A DNA stretch of 5,136 bases, from NCBI GenBank assembly GCA_937864385.1, contig CALMJN010000394.1, forward strand, positions 1 through 5,136. Direction: 5' to 3'. This DNA is from an uncultured Methanosarcinales archaeon. GTDB taxonomy: Archaea; Halobacteriota; Methanosarcinia; Methanotrichales; Methanotrichaceae. The translations under genes and the position numbers were made by a program. Positions 1 through 5,136 of the stretch are shown one piece after another. The notes under the pieces are model-generated. The model searched no databases and had not been told where the DNA came from. It saw only the letters and a list, made by a program, of their open reading frames with translations. The number at the start of each line of letters is the position of its first letter. Within the stretch, counting starts at the first letter, position 1.

Positions 1-2
1 TG

Positions 3-368
3 TATCTTAACAATTGTGAAATATTGTCAATTAAAAAAGGTGAATTAATCGAAGTAACTTATAACGATAAAGATGGCGTCGCCTCAAAGATTGAGGCCGA
101 TAACCTTATTGTCAGCACAAAATGGCAAAACATGCATTTACTGATTGAACGCAAAAAGAAGCTTAATTTTGATGATTTGATCAGGCCAATTAAAGTTTCT
201 TATTATCCTTTTACAATTCATTTGGGTATTCGTCAAAAATCTATTCCTGAAAAAATGGCTCTTCCTTTCACAGAGGCATTCGATGGCAAAAGCTGCATTA
301 TAGCGCTGGCAATTACCGATTTACCGCAGCCTGTCTCTCCCACAAGAGCTAGGGTTTCTCTTTCATGA
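3..368 (+). CDS. Internal fragment of a probable FAD-dependent oxidoreductase (phytoene-desaturase-like), truncated at both ends
   Basis: The reading frame is open from the left edge of the window, so the true start lies outside; the TTG at 24 is internal. From about 3 to 257 the translation reads like the middle of a phytoene-desaturase or amine-oxidase-type flavoprotein. It has a hydrophilic beta-strand region with a KDG turn, then EADNLIVST (the usual 'ADxVIxA/S' strand closing the FAD-binding part), then a YPFTIHLGI segment and IPEKM, as in bacterial desaturase-like proteins of roughly 500 residues. After about base 257 the frame runs antisense through an ABC ATPase gene to a TGA at 366-368, so the last 35 or so codons are not real protein. 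This stretch is about 31% G+C, clearly lower than the rest of the window. The family call rests on motif resemblance only; the catalytic N-terminal dinucleotide-binding motif is not in the window. Confidence 0.5.
   Translation, partial: YLNNCEILSIKKGELIEVTYNDKDGVASKIEADNLIVSTKWQNMHLLIERKKKLNFDDLIRPIKVSYYPFTIHLGIRQKSIPEKMALPFTEAFDGKSCIIALAITDLPQPVSPTRARVSLS
233..260. other. Junction between two unrelated, oppositely oriented genes (likely chimeric breakpoint)
   Basis: A plus-strand oxidoreductase fragment and a minus-strand ABC ATPase fragment meet here tail to tail, and both are interrupted mid-domain. Base composition changes at the same place, from about 31% G+C to roughly half. Each strand still reads as plausible family sequence through about 236-257, so the exact breakpoint cannot be fixed and a short shared sequence may lie at the join. 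The inverted join of two interrupted genes is typical of amplification or assembly chimeras. A genuine inversion or deletion in the genome is possible but cannot be told apart from the sequence alone. Confidence 0.7.
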
Positions 369-490
369 AGCTCAAGGCATATATTTTGAGCTGCTTTGAC
401 CCGGCCTAGAGAGGTGTCAAAGCTAACAGACATCTCGTCAATGCACAGCAAGGGCCGGACATAGCTCGAAGACGGTAGATGTCTATTCAT
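233..490 (-). CDS. ABC transporter ATP-binding protein, DppD/OppD/NikD type, N-terminal fragment
   Basis: This is the start of the first ATPase of a peptide/nickel importer, which hydrolyses ATP at the inner face of the membrane to drive uptake. The 85 residues begin with the usual 'LLCIDEMSVSFDT' strand of the OppD/DppD group. Walker A, GETGCGKS, is at residues 51-58 (bases 317-340), followed by the family-typical SVIASAIMQLLP helix and a KGRAIFSGIDF segment. Full-length members are about 320-340 residues. The Q-loop, LSGGQ signature, Walker B, H-loop and the C-terminal oligopeptide domain are all missing because the frame hits a TGA at 233-235 beside the junction. The ATG at 488-490 is preferred: it overlaps the upstream permease stop as ATGA, and GGAG lies five bases before it. 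As it stands the fragment would not be a working ATPase. The intact gene is probably followed by a second ATPase (DppF type). Confidence 0.88.
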   Translation of the reverse strand: MNRHLPSSSYVRPLLCIDEMSVSFDTSLGRVKAAQNICLELHERETLALVGETGCGKSVIASAIMQLLPSNASVKGRAIFSGIDF

Positions 491-1422
491 TGCTGCTCCA
501 TTATAGATTCGTCTCTCTCTTCCAGAAAAGAGCCTAAGAGGACAATAGACAATACAAAGATGGTGATACACAGCCCGGGGGCCATGTACCACCACCAATA
601 ACCGTTGATAAATCCTCCCCGGCTGAAGGCGAAATTGATCATCATCCCCCAGCTCTTCATGGAAGGATCTCCCAGACCCAGGAAAGATATGGAAGATTCT
701 GCAATCATGGCTGAGGCAATTGAGAGCAGGAATTTAGGCATTACCACCTGGGAGAGATTGGGAAGCACGTCGGAAACTATGATATGCAGATGCGAGAAGC
801 CTAAAGATCTCTTGGACTGGACATAGCCCATCTCTCGTATCTGCAGGGCTTTCGAGCGCACCACTCTAGCGGTGGAGGTCCACCATAGGCTTCCCATGAG
901 CAGCGCAATAAGCCAGAAGCTGGGCCTCAAGAATGCAGCCAGCACAATTATCAAAGGGATCTGGGGGATCATTAGGAATATGTCAGTGATTCCCATGAGA
1001 ATCTCATCCGCCATGCCCTTGAAGTAGCCCGCCAAGAGGCCTATGCTGCTTCCTATGATCGTAGCCATCAGCGCCGCTCCGAATCCCACAATCAGAGAGA
1101 CCCGGCTGCCATAGATCAGCTCAGATAGGATATCCTGTCCCAGATCGTTTGTTCCCAGAATGTGATCTTGATCCGGAGGAAGATAGGGCTCAAATCTATC
1201 CCAAGGATCGCAAGGAGATATGAATGGGGAGAAGATGGCTGCCAGCAAAAAGGACAAGAATAAAACCAATCCGATTATGCTTGCTTTCCGGGAGAGAATG
1301 CCGTTATAGAAGCGATGATATGTTCTCTCGCATTCTCTTTCCATGCCTCGTACATCTCTTTCGTCTCCGCGCAAGCATTCAGACAGGGCGCAAGGACCGG
1401 AACCAGGATTGATTCCAGCCAT
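487..1422 (-). CDS. ABC transporter permease, DppC/OppC/NikC type
   Basis: This is the second membrane subunit of a peptide/nickel-type ABC importer, 311 residues. Family landmarks occur in order: a membrane helix at about 48-68 and an extracytoplasmic loop ending HILGTNDLGQDILSELIYGSR (88-107). Further helices follow at about 108-133, 142-165 and 168-182. The EAA coupling loop that contacts the ATPase is at about 196-221 (GYVQSKRSLGF, then VLPN), SISFLGLGDP at 244-253, WWWYMAPG at 276-283, and a last helix at about 284-300. The ATG at 1420-1422 directly follows the upstream permease's TAA, and AGGTGG (1429-1434) stands six bases before it, supporting this start over the ATG at 1342-1344. The result is a 45-residue cytoplasmic head with three cysteines (residues 11, 16 and 31). 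Its 3' end overlaps the ATPase start by four bases. The substrate cannot be decided from this subunit. Confidence 0.93.
   Translation of the reverse strand: MAGINPGSGPCALSECLRGDERDVRGMERECERTYHRFYNGILSRKASIIGLVLFLSFLLAAIFSPFISPCDPWDRFEPYLPPDQDHILGTNDLGQDILSELIYGSRVSLIVGFGAALMATIIGSSIGLLAGYFKGMADEILMGITDIFLMIPQIPLIIVLAAFLRPSFWLIALLMGSLWWTSTARVVRSKALQIREMGYVQSKRSLGFSHLHIIVSDVLPNLSQVVMPKFLLSIASAMIAESSISFLGLGDPSMKSWGMMINFAFSRGGFINGYWWWYMAPGLCITIFVLSIVLLGSFLEERDESIMEQQ
496..499 (-). promoter_or_regulatory. Ribosome binding site of the ATPase gene
   Basis: GGAG on the minus strand lies five bases before the ATG at 488-490, inside the end of the upstream permease gene. It supports this start, which overlaps the permease stop as ATGA, over the longer open frame reaching to 598. 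Confidence 0.55.
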
Positions 1423-2361
1423 TTACTGCCACCTTACCCGTGGATCGAGATAGCTGTAGAGAAGATCAGCCAGCAGATTGGCTGATACAACCATGATGGT
1501 AATTATCAAGAAAGATCCTTGCAATACCGGATAGTCTCGGGAGAGAAGGGCATCGTAGATAAGGCTGCCCATGCCGTTCATGGAGAAGACTATCTCTATG
1601 AAAAGCGCTCCACTGAAGATGAATCCGAAATCCAGGGCCAGCAAGGTGATTATGGGCAGAAGGGCATTCTTGAAGACATGGCGAAATAGGATCTGCTCAT
1701 CGTATAATCCCTTGGCCCGGGCGAAGGTGGCATAGAGGCTGCCCTTTTCCTGCAGCACGCTTCCCTTCATAATCATGTAGTTCCTGGAGAGGGAGAAGAG
1801 CGCCATCATAGCGCTGGGCAGAAAGAGATGATGAGCAATATCCAATGCTGATCCTGTGGAGTAGAATCCCTTCAGTGGAAAGAGGCACAGCTTGTAAGAA
1901 AGGAGGTAAAGTGCGATTAGAGAGAGAAAGTAAGGCGGGGCGCAGTATATGGCCATGATAAAGCCTGTTTGAGTCCTGCGCAAAGCGCTGCTCTTCCAGC
2001 CCGCCCTCGCCCCCAGGAGAGTTCCCAGTATAGCTCCCATGACCATGGCTGGCAAGGACAGCAGCAGTGTCCACTTCATGCGGTCGTATATGAGATCAGA
2101 GACGTTCCTGTGCAGATGAAAGGAGTATCCCAGATCGAATCTCAAAATGTCATGCCAGTAATCCAGAAATTGCTGGGAGAGGGGCCTGTCCAAGCCCATT
2201 CTCTCTCGCAGCTCCTGTACAGAGCTGGCTGTGAGCATGATATCCTCTCCCAGCAGGTTGGTTAGAGGATCTCCAGGCATGCTTCTTGGGATGAAAAAAT
2301 TCAAAGATACAATTAAGAACAGGGCGATGGCATACCTGGTAGCCTTTTTCCCTAAGAGCAT
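1423..2361 (-). CDS. ABC transporter permease, DppB/OppB/NikB type
   Basis: This is the first membrane subunit of the importer, 312 residues, the normal family length. It shows the classic order: an N-terminal helix (about 8-25) running into PRSMPGDP (25-32), then ERMGLDRPLSQQFLDYW (53-69) and DLGYSF (76-81). Helices follow at about 97-118, 132-157 and 178-195. The EAA coupling loop reads ARAKGLYDEQ with RHVFKNALLP (214-236), then IEIVFSMNGMGSLIYDALLSRDYP (255-278), a last helix at about 283-303, and a closing YLDPR. These are diagnostic for the DppB/NikB group. A short gap of 13 bases separates it from the methyltransferase gene, and its TAA abuts the ATG of the second permease. Arginine codons are mainly AGA/AGG. 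Nickel versus peptide specificity cannot be told from the permease. Confidence 0.95.
   Translation of the reverse strand: MLLGKKATRYAIALFLIVSLNFFIPRSMPGDPLTNLLGEDIMLTASSVQELRERMGLDRPLSQQFLDYWHDILRFDLGYSFHLHRNVSDLIYDRMKWTLLLSLPAMVMGAILGTLLGARAGWKSSALRRTQTGFIMAIYCAPPYFLSLIALYLLSYKLCLFPLKGFYSTGSALDIAHHLFLPSAMMALFSLSRNYMIMKGSVLQEKGSLYATFARAKGLYDEQILFRHVFKNALLPIITLLALDFGFIFSGALFIEIVFSMNGMGSLIYDALLSRDYPVLQGSFLIITIMVVSANLLADLLYSYLDPRVRWQ
1429..1434 (-). promoter_or_regulatory. Ribosome binding site of the second permease
   Basis: AGGTGG on the minus strand lies six bases before the ATG at 1420-1422 and within the last codons of the first permease. It decides the start: the long form with a 45-residue cytoplasmic head, not the shorter form from the ATG at 1342-1344. 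Confidence 0.6.
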
Positions 2362-2370
2362 TTCTCAACG

Positions 2371-2374
2371 TCCT
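2371..2374 (-). promoter_or_regulatory. Ribosome binding site of the first permease
   Basis: AGGA on the minus strand lies nine bases before the ATG at 2359-2361. It sits in the only non-coding gap of the operon (2362-2374), just after the methyltransferase stop codon. There is no room here for a separate promoter, so the permeases are presumably read from an upstream one. Confidence 0.5.
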
Positions 2375-3184
2375 TTATAGAATCTTATAAAGCATCGCAT
2401 CCCTGGTGGAGAATGAGGCCCATTTTCCATCCTCTCTCTCCAGCAGCCGTCCTTTCGCTTGCAGGTAAGCGGCGATCTCCTGGCTGTCTATTCCAGAGAA
2501 GCGGTATTGATGGAACACCAGATCCAATGGGAGCTTATAATCTCTGGAAAATAAAATAATATCAAATTGATAACCCATTTCTTTGAGTATATGATATAGA
2601 CAGAGATAATCCACATGAGGCTTTGGACCATAGGCAAACTCATTCAATGGGTCGGGAGCATCGGCGCGAAAGACAACAAAGACGCCCTTGCTGGTGAATT
2701 CAATCATCTTTGACAGAAAATCTTCTATATGTTCATCGAAGAGACTGTAAGCCGCCAGCGAATAATCGACTCCCTGTGGATTAATTCCTAAATCATTCGG
2801 GCCGAGGATCTCGGAAGGCAGCACATCCCTCCACTCCTTCTGGATTGCGGTGATGTTAGTCAGTCTCTCTTTTCGAGCTTTCTCCATCAATATCTGCAAT
2901 TGGTAACCAGATGGATCAACGACAACTGTCCTGGAAGTCTGGCGCGAGAGAGGAATGGAAAAAGCTCCTGTCCCGGCACCAATATCAAGAAGGCTCGTGC
3001 CGGGAGAAATAAAGGAGAAGATCCTGTTCAGGATCTCCCCAGGATACCCGGAATGATTGAGGATCTGGTCATAGACACCATAGCTTCTCCAGAATTGGTC
3101 GTTGGAGATTTTCCTCTCCTTGAGTGTATGGATATAACTGCTCTCTCTTACGAAATCCCTCCATTGATCCGTCCAGTGGCTCAT
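2375..3184 (-). CDS. Class I SAM-dependent methyltransferase encoded within the transporter operon
   Basis: This is a 269-residue cytoplasmic protein with no signal peptide or membrane segment. It has the Rossmann-like SAM fold motifs: motif I LLDIGAGTG at 65-73 (the glycine-rich SAM loop), the acidic end of strand 2 at VVVDPS (87-92, Asp90 for the ribose hydroxyls), EWRDVLP at 117-123, and motif IV VDYSLAAYSLF at 139-149. The N-terminal 60 residues are rich in aromatics (WTDQW, FWRSYGVYD), as in small-molecule methyltransferases where such a segment covers the active site. The C-terminal third (about 185-269) has no motif I recognise. Its ATG overlaps the binding-protein stop as ATGA, with GGAG eight bases upstream, so it is translationally coupled to the transporter. 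The substrate is unknown. A plausible inference is making or modifying a chelator or ligand handled by the transporter; a housekeeping role is also possible. Confidence 0.88.
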   Translation of the reverse strand: MSHWTDQWRDFVRESSYIHTLKERKISNDQFWRSYGVYDQILNHSGYPGEILNRIFSFISPGTSLLDIGAGTGAFSIPLSRQTSRTVVVDPSGYQLQILMEKARKERLTNITAIQKEWRDVLPSEILGPNDLGINPQGVDYSLAAYSLFDEHIEDFLSKMIEFTSKGVFVVFRADAPDPLNEFAYGPKPHVDYLCLYHILKEMGYQFDIILFSRDYKLPLDLVFHQYRFSGIDSQEIAAYLQAKGRLLEREDGKWASFSTRDAMLYKIL

Positions 3185-4761
3185 CGGCTCTTCTCCACAG
3201 ACAGGAAGTTATCCACATTGAAGATGCCGTATAGTGGATCAGAGTACCATCCGGAAAAGGCCTTGTTGTACGGAGTCACCACCTTATTCCAGTACAGTGC
3301 AATTCCGGGGAGGTTTTCCCCATAATAGTCCTGCACCTGGTAGGCATAATCCTGCAGCTGGCTTTGGCTGGTTGCAGCAAGTATATCATCGCACAGCTTA
3401 TGGAATTCGGGATCTTCCAGGACATGCAAGACACCTTCGCCGGTTCTGCGGGAATCGAAGTAGCCCGTGCCCCAATTGGCATGCATAAGCATTCCCCAGG
3501 GGGTGCTTCTGGTTATGGTCAGATCATATTCGCCGGCATCTTTTTGTTTTATCCAGGTGCTGGAATCGACATTTTTTATCTCGCTCTCAATCCCCAGATC
3601 CTTTAGATAATCAACCATCAGCTCAGTGACCCGCTGGTAGTCCGTTCTTGTGAGGAAAGTAAGCCTGATATCTTTGCCGTCCTTGCCCTCCAGAATGCCG
3701 TTGCCATCGGCGTCTTTATAGCCGGCAGAATCCAGAATGGACTTGGCCAGGGAGAGGTTCTGCTCAAGTTGGGCTGTCTGCTTGAAGTTCATCATGCTTA
3801 GGGGGACGAATCCAACATTGGGCACCTGGCCGAATCCCAGGGCATCAAGCTTGAGCATTTCGCTGTAGTTTATGGCATAGGATAGAGCTTTTCTGAAGCT
3901 GAGATCGGACATCGGCTCCTTTTTAAGGTTCATTCCCAGGAATATTAGGCCGATATTGTCCTTCTCCACAAACTCAAAGTTGCCTGTATCCTCCAGCTTT
4001 CTTATGCTGGGATAGGGATAAGTTCCAGCATATTTATAGTAAGCGTCGACATCTCCCTTCTCCAAAGCCAAGGATAGCACATCCATGTTGGCAAAGGTAT
4101 GAATCTCGACAGAATCAAAATTAGGGACATTTCCTTTCCAGTGTGGATTCCTCTTAAAATAAATGACTCCCGCTCCCAGGTCCGTGCTGTTTATATAAAA
4201 CGGCCCAAAGCCCAACATTTCGCCTTCATTGGTATATTCCATGGGCTCTTCTATAGACTCCCAGATGTGTTTGGCTAAGATGGGATAGGTGGCAAACTCC
4301 AGGTTCAGCCGGGAGTAAGGCTTGTTCAACTTGAAGATAACCGCGTCATCCTGAGTGGAGATGTCATTGACCGTTTCTTTCATCCATCCTGCAGCAGGAT
4401 AGTTCTCTGCAAGATAATCAAATGTGAACTTTACATCCTCAGAAGTGAGCTTTTCACCATCGCTCCAGTAGAGGTCGTCTCTGATGATGAACTTCCAGGT
4501 CTTGCCATCCACTGAGACTTCATGACTTCGAGCGGTAAGGCCCTCCAGGGACCCATCCGCAGCCATCTTCATCAAGGTGGGATTGGATAAATGGGCAAAA
4601 ACACCCATATTGCTGTCTCCCAAGATGCTGGCTGATTTGACCACATTAGGCGTTCCTATCTTTAGGACCATTCCGCTGGACTCCTCTGAAGCCGTGCTGA
4701 ATGGTATCAGCATCAGGCAAAGAAGGAGCGCCGAGGCTATTTTATAAGTATTCTGTTTCAT
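3181..4761 (-). CDS. ABC transporter solute-binding protein, family 5 (peptide/nickel type)
   Basis: This extracytoplasmic receptor of the importer is 526 residues, close to DppA and NikA. Residues 1-25 form a Sec-type signal peptide (basic MKQNTYK start, hydrophobic core about 9-21, likely cleavage after FSTA). There is no lipobox cysteine at the cleavage site (Cys15 is inside the core) and no C-terminal membrane helix, so anchoring is unclear. Family-5 landmarks are DGKTWKFIIRDDLYWSDGEKL (85-105), SEDVKFTFDY (107-116), GFGPFYI (184-190), FKRNPHWKG (202-210) and LSFRKALSYAINYSEM (287-302). A DADGNGILEGKDGKD turn (350-364) is common in the family. TRSTPWGMLMHANWG (417-431) lies where NikA-like proteins carry their WGAPYDPH pocket segment, so Arg418 and His427 may touch ligand; this is an inference. 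The ATG overlaps the purC stop as ATGA, and a weak AGG lies six bases before it. Ligand class (peptide, nickel or metal-chelate) is undecided. Confidence 0.93.
   Translation of the reverse strand: MKQNTYKIASALLLCLMLIPFSTASEESSGMVLKIGTPNVVKSASILGDSNMGVFAHLSNPTLMKMAADGSLEGLTARSHEVSVDGKTWKFIIRDDLYWSDGEKLTSEDVKFTFDYLAENYPAAGWMKETVNDISTQDDAVIFKLNKPYSRLNLEFATYPILAKHIWESIEEPMEYTNEGEMLGFGPFYINSTDLGAGVIYFKRNPHWKGNVPNFDSVEIHTFANMDVLSLALEKGDVDAYYKYAGTYPYPSIRKLEDTGNFEFVEKDNIGLIFLGMNLKKEPMSDLSFRKALSYAINYSEMLKLDALGFGQVPNVGFVPLSMMNFKQTAQLEQNLSLAKSILDSAGYKDADGNGILEGKDGKDIRLTFLTRTDYQRVTELMVDYLKDLGIESEIKNVDSSTWIKQKDAGEYDLTITRSTPWGMLMHANWGTGYFDSRRTGEGVLHVLEDPEFHKLCDDILAATSQSQLQDYAYQVQDYYGENLPGIALYWNKVVTPYNKAFSGWYSDPLYGIFNVDNFLSVEKSR
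3193..3196 (-). promoter_or_regulatory. Ribosome binding site of the methyltransferase gene
   Basis: GGAG on the minus strand lies eight bases before the ATG at 3182-3184, inside the last codons of the binding-protein gene. It supports the start that overlaps the preceding stop codon. Confidence 0.5.
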
Positions 4762-5136
4762 AATATGCCTGCCTTTTGTAAATTTTCCTGGATACGTGCT
4801 TCTGCCGGGTAGGTTGCCGGGTCAAACACCAGCCCGGTCAGCATCTCATAGATCTGGATATAGCGCAAGCTGGCCTGCACCCATAGTTGGTCGGGTACCT
4901 CGGGTGGTTCGCCATCTCCGCGATAGCCCAGTTTGGCAAATGTTATGCGGATGAATTCCTTGTCAAAATTCTCGGGTTCCAGTCCCTGGTCAAAACGCTC
5001 TGTGTAATTATCCGCCTTCCAGAAACGCGAAGAATCCGGTGTGTGGACTTCGTCAATCAGGATGATCCCGCCATCAGATGTGCGTCCAAACTCGTATTTG
5101 GTATCCACCAGAATCAGACCAGCGCTAACTGCCACC
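4758..5136 (-). CDS. purC: Phosphoribosylaminoimidazolesuccinocarboxamide (SAICAR) synthase, C-terminal part
   Basis: PurC joins CAIR and aspartate using ATP to give SAICAR in de novo purine synthesis, in the cytoplasm. Only the last 125 or so residues are in the window; the gene continues past the right edge, and the GTG near the edge is internal. The fragment opens with GLILVDTKYEFG, which matches the second SAICAR-synthase signature (LVDxKxEFG). Next come LIDEVHTPDSSRFW (the nucleotide/product-site strand with its conserved TPDSSR) and FDKEFIR, and it ends RIQENLQKAGIL. This C-terminus resembles the long ADE1-like form (about 290-310 residues) rather than the short form of about 240. Its TGA overlaps the binding-protein ATG. 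All seven arginine codons are CGC or CGT, unlike the AGA/AGG-rich genes downstream, hinting at a separate origin. Confidence 0.93.
   Translation of the reverse strand, partial: VAVSAGLILVDTKYEFGRTSDGGIILIDEVHTPDSSRFWKADNYTERFDQGLEPENFDKEFIRITFAKLGYRGDGEPPEVPDQLWVQASLRYIQIYEMLTGLVFDPATYPAEARIQENLQKAGIL

Noticed and set aside
369..392. Inverted repeat AGCTCAA/TTGAGCT with a 10-base loop
   Set aside because: It lies wholly inside the ATPase coding region, the stem is only 7 bases with no T-run, and it is far from any gene end; it is most likely chance.
491..598. Upstream extension of the ATPase frame to 598
   Set aside because: This part runs out of frame over the end of the second permease and has no ATPase-like sequence. 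The ATG at 488-490 has a good ribosome binding site and an ATGA overlap.
605..826. Plus-strand open frame opposite the second permease
   Set aside because: It is antisense to strongly conserved permease motifs and has no recognisable protein family.
2900..3606. Plus-strand open frames opposite the methyltransferase and the binding-protein C-terminus
   Set aside because: They are shadows of well-supported minus-strand genes; the translations show no domain and are rich in low-information residues.
3667..3714. EF-hand-like DADGNGILEGKDGKD loop in the binding protein
   Set aside because: A D-x-DG-D/N-G turn at this position is common in family-5 binding proteins, so it is not a new feature.
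1..5136. tRNA, rRNA, CRISPR, insertion sequence or transcription terminator
   Set aside because: No cloverleaf, repeat-spacer pattern, transposase sequence, terminal repeats or hairpin with T-run was seen by eye; almost all bases are coding.

Overview
The window is mostly one tightly packed minus-strand operon (about 236-5136). In transcription order, right to left, it holds the 3' end of purC, a family-5 (peptide/nickel) ABC solute-binding protein, a class I SAM-dependent methyltransferase, a DppB/NikB-type permease, a DppC/NikC-type permease, and the first 85 or so residues of a DppD/NikD/OppD-type ATPase. Spacing is extreme. Three junctions (purC/binding protein, binding protein/methyltransferase, permease 2/ATPase) are 4-base ATGA overlaps, one is a direct TAA-ATG abutment, and the only non-coding bases in the operon are the 13 between the methyltransferase and the first permease. 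All the start codons sit behind plausible Shine-Dalgarno-like sequences. No promoter or terminator was identified.

The left edge differs. Bases 1 to about 257 are AT-rich (about 31% G+C over the first 240 bases, against roughly half in the operon). They carry a plus-strand fragment resembling a phytoene-desaturase-like FAD-dependent oxidoreductase, open at the window's left edge. Near 233-260 this gene collides head-on with the minus-strand ATPase, and both are cut off there: the ATPase has its Walker A motif but lacks the Q-loop, ABC signature and Walker B. The simplest reading is a chimeric junction (assembly or amplification artefact); a true rearrangement is the alternative.

Host: arginine codons in the transporter and methyltransferase genes are mainly AGA/AGG, with moderate G+C and short overlapping genes. 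This would suit a methanogenic archaeon (for instance a Methanothrix- or Methanosarcina-like organism) but does not prove it. The purC fragment is different: all seven of its arginines are CGC or CGT, which may mean a different history for that gene. PurC is of the long, ADE1-like type.

Function: the binding protein would capture a small peptide, nickel or a metal-chelate outside the cell, the two permeases form the channel, and the ATPase (plus an expected second ATPase beyond the break) powers import. The methyltransferase encoded inside the transporter operon is the most interesting element. It could build or modify a ligand or metal chelator carried by the transporter, but its substrate cannot be read from the sequence.
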